A stretch of 45,525 bases of DNA from an uncultured Ruminococcus sp. (GTDB lineage Bacteria; Bacillota; Clostridia; Oscillospirales; Ruminococcaceae). The stretch spans positions 1 to 45,525 of the forward strand of contig CAJTWE010000020.1 in the NCBI GenBank assembly GCA_910579955.1. Reading direction: 5' to 3'. Below are positions 24,636 through 33,772 of the stretch, one piece after another; the stretch's first letter is position 1, and every line of letters begins with the position of its first letter. A model generated the notes under the pieces. The model ran no database searches. It was not told the DNA's origin and worked only from the letters and a program-made list of their open reading frames with translations. The position numbers and the translations under genes were made by a program.

Positions 24636-25191
24636 TAAAGAGCTTGAAGAGCTTATGAAGGATGAAGTTGTTGATTCTGAAAAGAATAACACCGATTCAG
24701 AAGAAAAGGCAGAAGCTTCTTCTGAGAAAGCTTCGGAGCTTGATTCTCTGAAAGCCGAACTTTCAAAGGTTCAGCAGGAGCTTGAAGAAACTAAAGATAA
24801 GCATTTGAGAATCATGGCAGAGTATCAGAATTACCGTAACCGTACTTCCGAAGAAAAAAAGAAGATTTACGGCGATGCAAAGGCAGATTGCATAAAGGAG
24901 CTTCTGACTGTAGCTGATACATTTGATAGAGCAGTAGAAGCAGAGTGTTCAGATGAAACATATAAAAAAGGCGTTGAGCTAACATATAGTCAGCTTAAAA
25001 AGGCTTTTGAAAAGCTGGGAATTACAGAGGTTTCTCCACTCGGCGAAGAATTCGACCCGAATCTTCACAATGCTATAAGACAGGTTGAAGACGGAGAGTT
25101 CGAGGAAAATCAAGTCTGTGAGGTTTATCAGAAAGGATATACACTTGGCGACAGACTGGTAAGACCTGCCGTTGTTGCGGTAAAGGCATAA
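24628..25191 (+). CDS. grpE: Nucleotide exchange factor GrpE
   Basis: 187 residues. The ATG at 24628 has AAGGA at the right distance; the ATG at 24622 lies too close to it. An acidic, low-complexity N-terminus is followed by a long coiled coil (LDSLKAELSKVQQELEETKD) and the motif HLRIMAEYQNYRNRTSEEK, then the beta-wing domain ending GYTLGDRLVRPAVVAV. GrpE releases ADP from DnaK. Translated after hrcA by overlap. Confidence 0.96.
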   Translation: MTNKELEELMKDEVVDSEKNNTDSEEKAEASSEKASELDSLKAELSKVQQELEETKDKHLRIMAEYQNYRNRTSEEKKKIYGDAKADCIKELLTVADTFDRAVEAECSDETYKKGVELTYSQLKKAFEKLGITEVSPLGEEFDPNLHNAIRQVEDGEFEENQVCEVYQKGYTLGDRLVRPAVVAVKA

Positions 25192-25259
25192 TTAAAGCAA
25201 AAAAATATAAATTATATAAATGAGGGCAAAAGCTCTGAAATCGAAAGGATGAATTTATT

Positions 25260-27110
25260 ATGGGAAAAATTATTGGTATTGACCTTGGTACAACAAACTC
25301 ATGCGTAGCAGTTATGGAAGGCGGAAACGCTGTAGTTATCACAAATGCAGAGGGTGCAAGAACAACTCCATCAGTTGTAGGCTTCTCTAAAACAGGTGAG
25401 AGACTTGTAGGTCAGATCGCAAAGCGCCAGGCTGTTGCAAACCCTGATAAGACTATCTCTTCTATCAAGCGTCACATGGGCGAAGATTATAAGGTAAATA
25501 TTGACGATAAAAAGTATACTCCACAGGAAATTTCAGCTATGATTCTCCAGAAGCTCAAGAATGATGCAGAAGCATATCTTGGTCAGCCTGTTACAGAAGC
25601 TGTAATCACAGTTCCTGCTTACTTTACAGACGCACAGCGTCAGGCTACAAAGGACGCAGGTCAGATCGCAGGTCTGAACGTTCGCAGAATCATCAACGAG
25701 CCTACAGCTGCTGCCCTTTCTTATGGTATTGATAAGGAAGGCGACCAGAAGGTTATGGTTTATGACCTCGGCGGCGGTACATTTGACGTATCCATTATCG
25801 AAATGGGCGATGGCGTTCAGCAGGTTCTTGCTACAGCAGGTAACAACCGTCTGGGCGGCGATGATTTCGACCAGAGAATCATTGACTGGATGATCAAGGA
25901 ATTCAAGGCTCAGGAAGGCTTTGACCTTGCAGGCGATAAGATGGCTATGCAGAGACTCAAGGCTGAGGCTGAAAAGGCTAAGATCGAGCTTTCTTCAACA
26001 ACAACAACAGATATCAGCATTCCGTTTATCGCAGTTGATTCAAACAGCACTCCTCTCCACCTGAACATGACTCTTACAGTTGCTAAGTTCAATGAGCTTA
26101 CACGTGATCTTGTAGACGCTACAATGGGCCCAGTTCAGCAGGCACTTTCTGATAGCGGTCTGTCTGCCTCTGAGCTTGACAAGGTTCTGATGGTAGGCGG
26201 TTCTTCAAGAATCCCTGCTGTTCAGGAAGCTGTTCGTCAGAAGCTCGGCAAAGAACCTTTCAAGGGCATCAATCCTGATGAATGCGTAGCTCTTGGTGCA
26301 GCTCTCCAGGGCGGCGTACTTGGCGGTGACGTTAAGGACGGTCTGCTGCTTCTGGACGTAACTCCTCTGTCACTTGGTCTTGAAACAATGGGCGGCGTAT
26401 GCACAAAGATCATTGAGAGAAATACAACTATTCCTACAAAGAAGAGCCAGATCTTCTCAACAGCAGCTGATAATCAGACAGCCGTTGATATCAACGTTCT
26501 TCAGGGTGAGCGTGAATTTGCAAGAGATAACAAGCAGCTCGGTACATTCCGTCTGGATGGTATCGCTCCTGCAAGAAGAGGCGTTCCGCAGATTGAAGTA
26601 ACATTTGATATCGACGCAAACGGTATTGTACACGTTTCTGCAAAGGATCTTGGAACAGGCAAGGAACAGAATATCTCCATTACAGCTTCAACAAATATGT
26701 CTAAGGAAGACATCGACAAGGCTGTAAAGGAAGCTGAGGCTTACGCTGAGGAAGATAAGAAGCGCCGTGATGAAGTAGATACAAAGAATCAGGCAGAGAG
26801 CCTTATTGGTCAGTGTGAAAGCACAATGGCAGAGCTTGGCGACAAGGTAGACGCTGCTGATAAGAGTGATATTGAAGCTAAAATGGCAGATCTGAAAAAT
26901 GCTATTTCTGGCAACGATACAACAGATATAAAGGCAAAGTCTGACGCACTTCAGCAGGCACTTTATGCAATGTCATCTAAGATGTACCAGCAGCAGGGCG
27001 GCCCTGATATGAGCAATATGGGCGGTGCAGGTCCTGACATGGGCGCAGGTAATGCAGGCGGCGGCGCAAACGGCGACGACGTTGTAGATGCTGATTTTAA
27101 AGAAGTATAA
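25260..27110 (+). CDS. dnaK: Chaperone DnaK (Hsp70)
   Basis: 616 residues from the ATG at 25260 (GAAAGGATG upstream). The ATPase domain opens IGIDLGTTNSCVAVMEGG and has VMVYDLGGGTFDVSII and MVGGSSRIPAVQ; the linker LLLLDVTPLSLGLETMGG leads to the substrate domain, and a Gly/Met-rich tail ends VVDADFKEV (the EEVD-like bacterial tail). It lacks the extra 20-odd residues that Gram-negative DnaK has in the ATPase domain, as expected for Firmicutes. Codon use is strongly biased toward preferred codons, fitting high expression. Confidence 0.98.
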   Translation: MGKIIGIDLGTTNSCVAVMEGGNAVVITNAEGARTTPSVVGFSKTGERLVGQIAKRQAVANPDKTISSIKRHMGEDYKVNIDDKKYTPQEISAMILQKLKNDAEAYLGQPVTEAVITVPAYFTDAQRQATKDAGQIAGLNVRRIINEPTAAALSYGIDKEGDQKVMVYDLGGGTFDVSIIEMGDGVQQVLATAGNNRLGGDDFDQRIIDWMIKEFKAQEGFDLAGDKMAMQRLKAEAEKAKIELSSTTTTDISIPFIAVDSNSTPLHLNMTLTVAKFNELTRDLVDATMGPVQQALSDSGLSASELDKVLMVGGSSRIPAVQEAVRQKLGKEPFKGINPDECVALGAALQGGVLGGDVKDGLLLLDVTPLSLGLETMGGVCTKIIERNTTIPTKKSQIFSTAADNQTAVDINVLQGEREFARDNKQLGTFRLDGIAPARRGVPQIEVTFDIDANGIVHVSAKDLGTGKEQNISITASTNMSKEDIDKAVKEAEAYAEEDKKRRDEVDTKNQAESLIGQCESTMAELGDKVDAADKSDIEAKMADLKNAISGNDTTDIKAKSDALQQALYAMSSKMYQQQGGPDMSNMGGAGPDMGAGNAGGGANGDDVVDADFKEV

Positions 27111-27201
27111 GCGGAAAATCCGCAGTAAATAAGCAATAAAGGCAATCGGGGCGGATAGGAAAAATTATTCGTCCCGCGTTGTCATGTTAAGGAGTAAAGA
27201 C

Positions 27202-28350
27202 ATGGCAGAAGAAAAAAGAGATTATTATGAGGTCCTCGGGCTGAAAAAAGGCGCTTCCGATGACGAGATAAAAAAAGCATTTAAGACTATGGCGAGAAAA
27301 TACCATCCGGATCTGCATCCGGGTGATAAGGAAGCAGAGGAAAAGTTCAAAGAGATAAACGAGGCATACGGCGTATTATCTGATGCCGATAAAAAGGCAC
27401 GATATGATCAGTTTGGTCATGCAGGTGTTGATCCTAACTATGGCGGTGGCGGCGGAGCTGCCGGCTATGGCGATATAAACGATATCTTTGACAGTATTTT
27501 TGGCGGATTTGGCGGCGGATTCGGAGGCTTTGGCGGCGGAACACGCTCAAATCCTAATGCCCCACGAGCAGGCGGAGATACAAAGGTAAATCTTACTATA
27601 GACTTTTTAGAAGCATGTAAGGGCGTTTCAAAAACTGTAAGTATACAGCATTTGGAAAAATGTTCTAATTGCAGCGGTACGGGTGCAGATGCAGGCAGTA
27701 AGAAAGTAACTTGTACTGCTTGCGGAGGCAGCGGCCACAGAACAGAACGTAGACGTTCACTTCTGGGTACTATGGAAACTCTGGTTACATGTTCATCATG
27801 TAATGGTAAGGGTCATATTATAGAGAATCCATGTAAAAAGTGCGGCGGTGCAGGCAGATTCCGTACTACAAGCAATTTCGAGGTAAAGATCCCTGCCGGT
27901 ATAAACGACGGTCAATCTATTTGTCTCAGCGGAAAGGGCGACGCAGGTACAAACGGCGGTCCAAGCGGCGATGCATACCTTACAATTTTTGTAAGAGAGC
28001 ATGAGCTGTTTAAGCGTAACGGCAATGATATTTACTGCGAAGTGCCCATTACTTATGCACAGGCTGCCCTTGGAGCAGAGATAAAAGTACCTACAATTGA
28101 CGGCAGCGTGGCATATACTATTGATGAGGGCACTCAGAGCGGTACTAAGTTCAGACTTAGAGGCAAGGGCGTTAAGTATATTAATCGTGATGCACGTGGC
28201 GATCAGTATGTAACTGTATCTGTGGAAGTTCCTAAAAAGCTTTCAAAGAAGCAGAAAGAGCTTTTAAAGGATTTCGATGAATCACTCGATGAAAAGAATA
28301 ACACTAAACAAAAAGGCTTTTTCGATAAGCTGAAAGATATGTTTGACTAA
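27202..28350 (+). CDS. dnaJ: Chaperone DnaJ (Hsp40)
   Basis: 382 residues from the ATG at 27202 with AAGGAG upstream (an earlier ATG at 27184 lacks one). The J domain DYYEVLGLKKGASDDEIKKA includes the HPD motif in YHPDLHPGDK; a Gly/Phe-rich stretch follows; then the four CxxCxGxG zinc motifs (CSNCSGTG, CTACGGSG, CSSCNGKG, CKKCGGAG) and the C-terminal client domains. It stimulates the DnaK ATPase. Last gene of the CIRCE-controlled operon, with a strong terminator behind. Confidence 0.97.
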   Translation: MAEEKRDYYEVLGLKKGASDDEIKKAFKTMARKYHPDLHPGDKEAEEKFKEINEAYGVLSDADKKARYDQFGHAGVDPNYGGGGGAAGYGDINDIFDSIFGGFGGGFGGFGGGTRSNPNAPRAGGDTKVNLTIDFLEACKGVSKTVSIQHLEKCSNCSGTGADAGSKKVTCTACGGSGHRTERRRSLLGTMETLVTCSSCNGKGHIIENPCKKCGGAGRFRTTSNFEVKIPAGINDGQSICLSGKGDAGTNGGPSGDAYLTIFVREHELFKRNGNDIYCEVPITYAQAALGAEIKVPTIDGSVAYTIDEGTQSGTKFRLRGKGVKYINRDARGDQYVTVSVEVPKKLSKKQKELLKDFDESLDEKNNTKQKGFFDKLKDMFD

Positions 28351-28359
28351 TAAAAATGC

Positions 28360-28394
28360 AAAAAAAGCTCAGCGTTAAAAACTGAGCTTTTTTT
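28360..28394 (+). terminator. Terminator of the heat-shock operon
   Basis: AAAAAAGCTCAG pairs with CTGAGCTTTTTT (loop cgttaaaa), followed by T residues, 10 bases after the dnaJ stop. Confidence 0.92.
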
Positions 28395-28791
28395 AACAGG
28401 TTTTCCCAAGGATTCAACACCTTAAATTCACTTTTCAACCTTTGTTTCAACAGTGTGTTGAAATACAAAAGCCCTGTATTACGTTGTATACAGCTAAAAG
28501 ATTACAAATTGAATACAATCTTTGAAAATAGCAGCTATAGCAGTAATCTTTTTGTAATATTTGTAATTCTAAAGAAACAGTGTTTCAACTTGTTGTTGAA
28601 AGCTTTGTTGAAACACTTTGGAAAGGATATGGAAAACTATTTCCGGAAACTGGGAAAAGAACGTAATCTCGCATATTTTACCAATGTTAAAAAGTTAGAT
28701 TCATAGTATAAAACGTTATGGAAAACTCATACTATTTCCACATTGCACATGGTGCAAAATAATTTTAAACCGAAAATTTGAGGTGAATACT
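28395..28791. other. Intergenic region with clustered TTCAAC/GTTGAA motifs
   Basis: No supported gene. The hexamer TTCAAC or its complement occurs seven times between 28413 and 28612, including a palindrome TTTCAACA-GTG-TGTTGAAA (28445-28463). Farther on, a pair TATGGAAAACT...ACTATTTCC recurs (28629 and 28719), and TTGCAC-ATG-GTGCAA (28743-28757) is a short palindrome before the lipoprotein gene. Could be regulatory, an sRNA, or a decayed element. See findings. Confidence 0.55.
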
Positions 28792-29103
28792 ATGAAGAGA
28801 TGGCTCTCACTTACAGCAGCCTCGGTAATGCTTATGTGTTTTGTTACCGGCTGCGGCAAGAATGACGGCGATGTAAATTCAAAGGGCACTACAGAGAGCA
28901 GCAAGGTTACCGAGGAAGTTACCTCCGCAACCGAAAAGGCTACAGAAAACAATAGAAACGATAATACAGATAATGGAGTTGTCGGTGATATTGTAACAGA
29001 TGCCGGAGATATGGTAGAGGACATTGTGACAGATGCCGGTGACATTGTAGATGACATAATTCCCGGTGACTCTGAAAATACAACTACAGAAACAACTAGA
29101 TAA
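28792..29103 (+). CDS. Small lipoprotein, Thr/Asp-rich
   Basis: 103 residues from the ATG at 28792 with GAGGTG upstream. The signal ends in a lipobox FVTGC (Cys21), so it is likely lipid-anchored outside the membrane. The mature part is low-complexity: a Ser/Thr/Glu stretch, then a duplicated acidic unit DIVTDAGD(M/I)V(E/D)DI, and a Thr-rich tail. No enzyme motif. The Ser/Thr/Glu style resembles the lipoprotein near 4 kb. Function unknown. Single-gene unit with its own terminator. Confidence 0.75.
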   Translation: MKRWLSLTAASVMLMCFVTGCGKNDGDVNSKGTTESSKVTEEVTSATEKATENNRNDNTDNGVVGDIVTDAGDMVEDIVTDAGDIVDDIIPGDSENTTTETTR

Positions 29104-29117
29104 TTTTATTAAGCATT

Positions 29118-29152
29118 AAGCTGCTGTTTTGTTACGGCAGCTTTCTTTTTTG
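29118..29152 (+). terminator. Terminator after small lipoprotein
   Basis: AAGCTGC (29118-29124) pairs with GCAGCTT (29137-29143), followed by TCTTTTTTG. Confidence 0.8.
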
Positions 29153-29214
29153 TCATAAATATACAAATATTGCCTTTTATAATTGTTGTCTTTCATACAA
29201 TTTTATATTATTGC

Positions 29215-29243
29215 TTGCAATTTGATTTTGTTTATGGTAAAAT
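29215..29243 (+). promoter_or_regulatory. Promoter of the HD-hydrolase operon
   Basis: TTGCAA (29215-29220), a 17-bp spacer and TAAAAT (29238-29243). No terminator is seen between here and 34492, so it may drive six genes. Confidence 0.6.
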
Positions 29244-29278
29244 AGGATAGACGTATGCTGTTTAAAGGGAGTGAAATC

Positions 29279-29866
29279 GTGTCTAATAAGGATAAATTCA
29301 TAGAGATTTTTGAAAAAAACATAAAACGTGCCGGAGCTGATAAGCTTCTTGCGTGGCTTTGTTCTGACAGCAGTGATTTTTTTACTGCACCGTCAAGTAC
29401 ACGTTACCACGGTTCTTATGAGGGCGGTCTGGTGGAGCATAGCCTCAACGTTTATGAGTGCTTGAAGGATTACCTAAGCCGTCCCAGAACAAAGGAGCTT
29501 TACGGTATGGACTATTCTGAAGAATCCATTGCAATTGCTGCGCTTCTTCATGATATCTGTAAGGTGAATTTTTACGGTGTAGATTACCGTAATGCTAAAA
29601 ATGCTCAGGGTGTATGGGAGAGAGTCCCCTATTATACAGTTCACGATGAGCTTCCCTATGGCCACGGCGAAAAATCGGTATATATAGTATCAGGTTTTAT
29701 GCGGCTTTCACGGGAGGAAGCTTTTGCAATACGCTATCATATGGGATTTTCTGGAAATGAGGATAAAGGGATTGTAGGGCAGGCTCTTGAAAAATTTCCG
29801 CTTGCACTGGCGCTTAACGTTGCCGACATGGAAGCGGCGTATTTTCTGGAAGGTTCTAAGAAATAA
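29279..29866 (+). CDS. HD-domain phosphohydrolase
   Basis: 195 residues from a GTG at 29279 with AAAGGGAG upstream. The metal-binding HD signature is present: GGLVEHSLNVYE (His54) and ALLHDICKVNF (His91-Asp92), with RYHMGFSGNEDKG nearer the end. The layout resembles the HD part of YhaM-type 3'-5' exoribonucleases, but the OB-fold nucleic-acid domain is missing. Substrate unknown; a nucleotide or short RNA is plausible. First gene of a run that continues with a glycosidase, a HAD protein and RNA methyltransferases. Confidence 0.82.
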   Translation: MSNKDKFIEIFEKNIKRAGADKLLAWLCSDSSDFFTAPSSTRYHGSYEGGLVEHSLNVYECLKDYLSRPRTKELYGMDYSEESIAIAALLHDICKVNFYGVDYRNAKNAQGVWERVPYYTVHDELPYGHGEKSVYIVSGFMRLSREEAFAIRYHMGFSGNEDKGIVGQALEKFPLALALNVADMEAAYFLEGSKK

Positions 29867-29898
29867 CTTTTTTAATAAAATTTGGAGGGTTTATAACA

Positions 29899-31485
29899 AT
29901 GCATTGGTATGACAACGCTATTATGTATCACATCTATCCGCTGGGATTTTGCGGAGCACCTAAGGTAAACGACGGAGGAGAAGTAGTAAATCGCCTTGAA
30001 AAAATCAGGGAATGGATACCTCATCTGCTTGAAATGCAGATAGATGCCGTTTATTTCGGCCCTGTGTTTGAATCTGCTGAACATGGCTATGATACTACTG
30101 ATTATAAGCTTATTGATCGTAGACTGGGAACAAATGAGCTTTTCAAGGAAATTTGTGATGAACTTCATGCAAACGGTATCCGTGTTATCCTTGACGGTGT
30201 ATTCAATCACGTAGGACGTAATTTCTGGGCATTCAAGGACGTTCAGGAAAAGGGACAGAATTCTCCTTACTGTTGTTGGTTTGCAGGTCTTAATTTCGGC
30301 GGCAGCAGCCCTTGCGGCGATCCTTTCTGGTATGAGGGCTGGAATGACTATTATAATCTTGTAAAGCTTAATCTCCATAATCAGGACGTTTGCAATCACC
30401 TTCTTGACGCTGTTGGCTACTGGATGGATGAATTTAAGATTGATGGTATTCGCTTTGATGCGGCTGATTGCGTTGACTTTGGCTTCTTTAAGCAGATAAG
30501 AAGTTTCTGCAAGGGCAGAAATCCTGAATTCTGGCTCATGGGTGAGATCATTCACGGCGACTATAACCGTTGGGCAAACCCTGAAATGCTCGACAGTGTA
30601 ACAAACTATGAGTGCCATAAGGGAATCTATTCTTCACATAATGACAAGAACTATTGGGAGATCAATTACTCTATAAATCGTCAGTTTGGCAATGGCGGTA
30701 TATACAAGGGAATCCAGCTTTACAGCTTTGTTGATAACCACGATGTAGACCGTCTGGCAAGCAAGCTCACAGATGCAAGATACAGAAAGCTTTGTTATAC
30801 GCTTATGTATTGTATGCCTGGTATCCCGTCCGTTTATTATGGCAGTGAATATGGCATAGAAGGCAAACATGAAAATAATTCTGATGACGGCCTCAGACCA
30901 TGTCTTGATCTTTCTCAGCTTGAAGCTACAGGCGATAGGGATCTTTATCGTCATATTGTAAAGCTTGGCAGAGTTTATAAGGCATATCCTGAGCTTAGAA
31001 CAGGCGGATTTGAGACTGTAAATGTTCAGAACCGTCAGCTCCTGTTCAGAAGAGAATATGAGGGCAGAAATGTTTACGTTGCGCTGAATCTGGACGATCA
31101 GTCTTACTGGTTGAATTTCCGTCCGAACTGCGGAAGTCTTGTTGACGTTCTGTCGGGTGTTCCTGCAAGAATGGAAAATGGCAATGCTATTATTGAAATG
31201 CCGCCATTCTCCAGCATGATTTTTGTAGAGGATGACATTGTAAACGGTACACCTGAGCCAGAGAGAGTTCCTGTTGAAAACGTAGAGCAGGAAACTGTTG
31301 AAATCGGTGCAAGATACCGTCATTATAAGGGCGGAGAGTATGAGATCCTCACTATTGCACAGCACACAGAGACAAATGAAGAGCTTGTTGTTTATAAGAA
31401 TGTTGAGAATGGGCACATTTGGGCAAGACCTAAGGCTATATTCCTGTGTGATGCAAACGGCGAGAAGAGATTCATCAAGCTGTAA
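29899..31485 (+). CDS. GH13 alpha-amylase-family enzyme fused to DUF1653
   Basis: 528 residues from the ATG at 29899 with GGAGG upstream. No signal peptide, so cytoplasmic. Residues 1 to about 440 form a GH13 glycosidase: region I DGVFNH (99-104), region II GIRFDAAD with nucleophile Asp187, region III MGEIIHGD with acid/base Glu216, region IV FVDNHD with Asp282. It probably acts on imported maltodextrins; exact specificity is open. Residues about 472-520 are a DUF1653 domain (ARYRHYKGGEYEILTIAQH, then TNEELVVYKN and IWARP), normally a free small protein. The fusion is read in one continuous frame. Followed by a HAD gene 11 bases on. Confidence 0.92.
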   Translation: MHWYDNAIMYHIYPLGFCGAPKVNDGGEVVNRLEKIREWIPHLLEMQIDAVYFGPVFESAEHGYDTTDYKLIDRRLGTNELFKEICDELHANGIRVILDGVFNHVGRNFWAFKDVQEKGQNSPYCCWFAGLNFGGSSPCGDPFWYEGWNDYYNLVKLNLHNQDVCNHLLDAVGYWMDEFKIDGIRFDAADCVDFGFFKQIRSFCKGRNPEFWLMGEIIHGDYNRWANPEMLDSVTNYECHKGIYSSHNDKNYWEINYSINRQFGNGGIYKGIQLYSFVDNHDVDRLASKLTDARYRKLCYTLMYCMPGIPSVYYGSEYGIEGKHENNSDDGLRPCLDLSQLEATGDRDLYRHIVKLGRVYKAYPELRTGGFETVNVQNRQLLFRREYEGRNVYVALNLDDQSYWLNFRPNCGSLVDVLSGVPARMENGNAIIEMPPFSSMIFVEDDIVNGTPEPERVPVENVEQETVEIGARYRHYKGGEYEILTIAQHTETNEELVVYKNVENGHIWARPKAIFLCDANGEKRFIKL

Positions 31486-31496
31486 TATAATAAGAT

Positions 31497-32156
31497 ATGG
31501 AACATAACACAATAAAAGGCGCTATTCTCGACCTTGACGGTACGCTCCTTGATTCTATGAATGTGTGGCATAATATAGATATAGAGCTTCTTGAAATGTA
31601 TAATATATCGCCACCTGAAAATATATCCGAAATAGTTAAGAAAATGACTATTGATGACTTTTCTCATTATTTTGTAAGAGAATTCCTGCTGCCTGTTACT
31701 CCTGATGAGATCAGAGAGCAGATAGAACAAATGGCAGCAGAGCAGTATGTAAGTGTTCTGCCCTTGAAGGACGGAGCAGAACAGTTTCTTGAAGGGCTGG
31801 ATAAACTGGGCATATCCTATGGTATTGCTACTGCAACTTATCCTAAACTCGCAAGAGCTGCTCTTGACAGGCTGGGTTTAACGTCACGGATACAATTTCT
31901 TATTACAGAAGAAGAGCTTGGAGTCGGGAAAACAGAGCCGCTCATATACTATGAGGGTGCAAAGCAATTAGGTCTTGGCAAAAGGCAGATACTTGTGGCA
32001 GAAGATGCCCTGCACAGCGTTCTCACAGCGAAAAAGGCAGGATTTTTTACAGCAGGTGTATACGATCCTGCCACACCTTCTGAGGAATGGCAGCAGATAT
32101 GTGCGAATGCTACGATTTCGGTAAAGAAAATTTCAGATATTCTAAAGCTTATCTGA
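31497..32156 (+). CDS. HAD-family hydrolase (beta-phosphoglucomutase-like)
   Basis: 219 residues from the ATG at 31497, with only a weak ribosome binding site, so translation may be coupled to the amylase gene 11 bases before. HAD motif I is DLDGTLLDS (Asp12, Asp14), motif II the Thr in GIATATYP, motif III the Lys in GVGKTEPLIYY and motif IV VAEDALHSV. A helical cap after motif I puts it with the beta-phosphoglucomutase/phosphatase class. Next to a GH13 enzyme it may act on a sugar phosphate; this is inferred. Confidence 0.87.
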   Translation: MEHNTIKGAILDLDGTLLDSMNVWHNIDIELLEMYNISPPENISEIVKKMTIDDFSHYFVREFLLPVTPDEIREQIEQMAAEQYVSVLPLKDGAEQFLEGLDKLGISYGIATATYPKLARAALDRLGLTSRIQFLITEEELGVGKTEPLIYYEGAKQLGLGKRQILVAEDALHSVLTAKKAGFFTAGVYDPATPSEEWQQICANATISVKKISDILKLI

Positions 32157-32187
32157 ACCTCTGAACTATCAATTAAAGGATGATACT

Positions 32188-32928
32188 ATGGAGCTTAGAT
32201 GCGAACCGCTGACAGGCGGAGTATATGTTTATTCAAGCGAAGAACACAGATTTGGCACAGATGCCTTTCTTCTGGCAAGCTTTTCAGGCTGGCGGAGGAA
32301 AGATCTTGCAGTTGACCTTGGCACAGGCTGCGGTATAATTCCAATGATAATGCAGAGAAATGATCCTCCAAAGCATGTTTGGGGCGTAGAGATACAGGAG
32401 CAAGGCATAAAACAGTTTAGAATGGGCATTGAAAAAAGCGGCATTAGCGCTGACAGAATAACGCCTGTACTTGCAGATCTGAAAACCCTATGGGCAGATG
32501 CACCAATTGGGAAATGCGATCTTGTCACATGCAATCCGCCTTACAAGGCATATCAAGCAGGAATAGAAAGCAGCCTTACAGCTCAGAAAATTGCACGTCA
32601 TGAGGTGCTTTGCAATATTTATGATGTGTGCGCTGCCGGCTGTAAGCTTTTGAAATTTGGCGGCAGATTATGCATTTGTAACAGACCGGAGCGGTTGCCC
32701 GACTGCATGGATGCTATGAAAAAAAATGGTATTGAGCCGAAACGGCTTCGATTTGTTTCAAAAAATCCTGAAAGTGCGCCTTGGCTGTTTCTGCTTGAGG
32801 GGAAAAAAGGCAGTAAGCCGTTTATGCAGGTAGAACCACAGCTTTATGTTAGAACGGAAGCAGGAGATTCAGAAGAAATACGCAGGCTGTATGAGCCATT
32901 TCCACGGGAGGACGGTAAAAAAAGATGA
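32188..32928 (+). CDS. tRNA1(Val) A37 N6-methyltransferase-like protein
   Basis: 246 residues from the ATG at 32188 (AAAGGATG upstream). A Rossmann methyltransferase: SAM site AVDLGTGCGIIPMIM and the NPPY motif (116-119) of N6-adenine methyltransferases. The N-terminal YSSEEHRFGTDAFLLASF is typical of the TrmN6/YfiC group, which methylates A37 of tRNA(Val). The stop overlaps rsmI by ATGA. Target assignment comes from family resemblance. Confidence 0.88.
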   Translation: MELRCEPLTGGVYVYSSEEHRFGTDAFLLASFSGWRRKDLAVDLGTGCGIIPMIMQRNDPPKHVWGVEIQEQGIKQFRMGIEKSGISADRITPVLADLKTLWADAPIGKCDLVTCNPPYKAYQAGIESSLTAQKIARHEVLCNIYDVCAAGCKLLKFGGRLCICNRPERLPDCMDAMKKNGIEPKRLRFVSKNPESAPWLFLLEGKKGSKPFMQVEPQLYVRTEAGDSEEIRRLYEPFPREDGKKR

Positions 32929-33758
32929 GCGGTACTCTTTACATAATAGGAACGCCTATCGGCAACTTGGAGGATATAACTCTCAGGCAGCTTAGAATGC
33001 TTGAAGAGGTCGACTTCATAGCCGCAGAGGATACAAGAGTTACAAGAAAGCTTTTAAGTCACTATAATATAAAAACTCCTGCGGTTAGCTTTCACGAGCA
33101 CAGCGGAGAAGCGGGAGCGAGAAGAATCGCTCAAAGAATAGAGAGTGGTGAAAGCTGCGGTATAGTCACAGATGCAGGAATGCCCTGTATATCTGACCCC
33201 GGAGAACCGCTTATAAAGCTCTGTTATGAAATGGGTATACCTGTAACGGTAGTTCCCGGGCCAAGTGCGGTGGTAACGGCTATTGCTCTGGCAGGACAGG
33301 CATCGGGACAATTTGTATTTGAGGGATTTCTTCCAGTACCTAAAAAGGAACGTTCAGAGCGCCTTAAACGTCTTATAAGGGAAACAAGAACTATTATCTT
33401 ATACGAAGCGCCTCATAAGCTTGTTAGAACGCTTGCAGACCTATCGGAAGCGCTGGGTGCGAATAGAAGTATATCTCTTTGCAGAGAGCTTACAAAGGTG
33501 CATGAGGAGGTAATCCGTACATGTTTGGGAGAAGCTCAGGAGCTTTACAAAGAGCGTGAACCGAGAGGAGAATATGTTCTTGTAATATCAGGTGCAAATG
33601 AGCCCGCAGATATGGAAGAAAAAACATACACTCTTGAAGAGGCTGCACGTCTTGCACAGAGCTACGCAGCAGAGGGCATGAAAAAGCGTGAAGCCTGTAA
33701 AAAAGCAGCAGAAGAAACAGGTCTGCGAAGTAACGAGATTTATGGAGCTATTAATTAG
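32925..33758 (+). CDS. rsmI: 16S rRNA C1402 2'-O-methyltransferase RsmI
   Basis: 277 residues, starting in an ATGA overlap with the gene before. GTPIGNLEDITLRQLRMLEE and FIAAEDTRVTRKLL open the protein, GIVTDAGMPCISDPG and VPGPSAVVTAIALAGQ follow: the tetrapyrrole-methylase fold of RsmI. It modifies C1402 in the ribosomal P site. Its pairing with a TrmN6-like gene is common in Firmicutes. Standard length. Confidence 0.96.
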   Translation: MSGTLYIIGTPIGNLEDITLRQLRMLEEVDFIAAEDTRVTRKLLSHYNIKTPAVSFHEHSGEAGARRIAQRIESGESCGIVTDAGMPCISDPGEPLIKLCYEMGIPVTVVPGPSAVVTAIALAGQASGQFVFEGFLPVPKKERSERLKRLIRETRTIILYEAPHKLVRTLADLSEALGANRSISLCRELTKVHEEVIRTCLGEAQELYKEREPRGEYVLVISGANEPADMEEKTYTLEEAARLAQSYAAEGMKKREACKKAAEETGLRSNEIYGAIN

Positions 33759-33772
33759 ATAAAGGAGAAGAA

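Noticed and set aside
28455..28706. 83-codon frame in the gene-free stretch after dnaJ
   Set aside because: No ribosome binding site, odd composition, and it runs over the TTCAAC/GTTGAA repeats; no domain recognised.
29872..31512. Two long minus-strand frames (248 and 292 codons) opposite the GH13 gene
   Set aside because: Both lie antisense to a gene with complete GH13 motifs and show no coherent domain or start signals.
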